A stretch of 64,000 nucleotides of DNA from Malaciobacter molluscorum LMG 25693 (GTDB taxonomy: Bacteria; Campylobacterota; Campylobacteria; Campylobacterales; Arcobacteraceae): positions 372,001 to 436,000 of the forward strand of contig NZ_CP032098.1 in NCBI RefSeq assembly GCF_003544935.1. The letters are read 5' to 3'. Shown here in pieces: positions 63,742-64,000 of the stretch. The translations under genes and the position numbers were made by a program. The number at the start of each line of letters is the position of its first letter. Position 1 is the first letter of the stretch. Below the pieces are notes generated by a model. The model was not told where the DNA came from and made no database searches. It was given only the letters and a program-made list of their open reading frames with translations.

Positions 63742-64000
63742 CATTTGTCACATGGTATATGATTATATTATATTTTTTTGCATAATATCTCATAAGTATT
63801 TTTTGTAATGTAGGTTCGATTGATGGTGTAAACCAAGCATTATTTGATATTGCAATCATATATTTTGTGTCATTTAGATTTTCAAATATTTTATCAGTTG
63901 TTGCTTCATAACATATGGCATTTCTAAATTTGAAACCTTTTATGTTAAAATCAGTTGGTTTTTTGGCTTCACTATAATCACTAGCACCATCGTAAAATAT
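63713..64000 (-). CDS. lnt: Apolipoprotein N-acyltransferase, C-terminal part (start beyond window)
   Basis: 95 C-terminal residues are visible on the minus strand, with the stop at 63713-63715. They contain the nitrilase-fold catalytic cysteine in NAICYEATTD, then ISNNAWFTPSIEP and a C-terminal AKKYNIIIYHVTND, matching the end of Lnt, which adds the third acyl chain to lipoproteins at the inner membrane. The N-terminal membrane helices lie outside the window. It is convergent with the effector locus. Confidence 0.85.
   Translation of the reverse strand: MFYDGASDYSEAKKPTDFNIKGFKFRNAICYEATTDKIFENLNDTKYMIAISNNAWFTPSIEPTLQKILMRYYAKKYNIIIYHVTNDSKNFILKP

Overview
The window is very AT-rich and densely coded. 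It comes from a campylobacterotal bacterium of the Arcobacter group. The evidence is the nap operon order napA-G-H-B-F-L-D without napC, an rpsO / DHH phosphoesterase / HsrA-CosR-type regulator neighbourhood, a PEB4-like isomerase next to class II aldolase, a DUF2018 gene beside a prenyl synthase, hemA and proS, and 7TM-type histidine kinases. No rRNA, tRNA, CRISPR array or intact insertion sequence was seen.

Region 1 (1-20.8 kb) is an iron/siderophore island. It holds the start of a TonB2-type energising operon (DUF3450, TtpC-like, ExbB2, continuing off the left edge) and three TonB-dependent receptors (a FoxA/FhuA-like, a FhuE-like and a third of unknown ligand). Two paralogous inner-membrane modules each carry a DUF3649 protein, a PepSY reductase-like protein and a small anchored periplasmic protein. 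Regulators are an AraC/PchR-type protein, two paralogous two-component systems with 7TM sensor kinases, and a protein built like an IS1595 transposase that has lost its catalytic core. Fur-box-like palindromes lie upstream of nearly every unit.

Region 2 (20.8-36.1 kb) is the nitrate respiration block: serS, an orphan CRP/FNR site that appears to drive a structured small RNA on the minus strand, a LysE exporter, the nap operon ending in a PAS-domain protein, a CRP/FNR site in front of napA, a siroheme-synthase-like gene, a NarX/PilJ-type nitrate-sensor-like protein overlapping a Crp/Fnr gene, a TrpD2/YbiB-like gene, a second Crp/Fnr regulator and moaA.

Region 3 (36.1-58.2 kb) is mostly housekeeping: a YlmA/ModF-type ATPase, rpsO, an Rrf2 regulator, a DHH phosphoesterase, an HsrA/CosR-like response regulator with an intact phosphoacceptor and its own kinase, a PEB4-like isomerase, fba, exbB-exbD, a PLP enzyme, a large hybrid sensor kinase, and then the co-directional run aroK-hisD-DUF2018-prenyl synthase-hemA-proS-mscS-cca.

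Region 4 (58.2-63.7 kb) looks like an orphan type VI secretion effector locus: a 1228-residue protein with a PAAR-like (DUF4280-like) N-terminus and membrane helices near residues 920-985, followed by two tandem paralogous TPR/Sel1 lipoproteins that could be immunity proteins and a 49-codon ORF. The 3' end of lnt closes the window on the minus strand.

The most interesting items are the CRP/FNR-linked small RNA with a CUCCUU-displaying loop, the effector locus, the HsrA-like regulator paired with a kinase, the nitrate-sensor-like/Crp pair, and the domesticated transposase.
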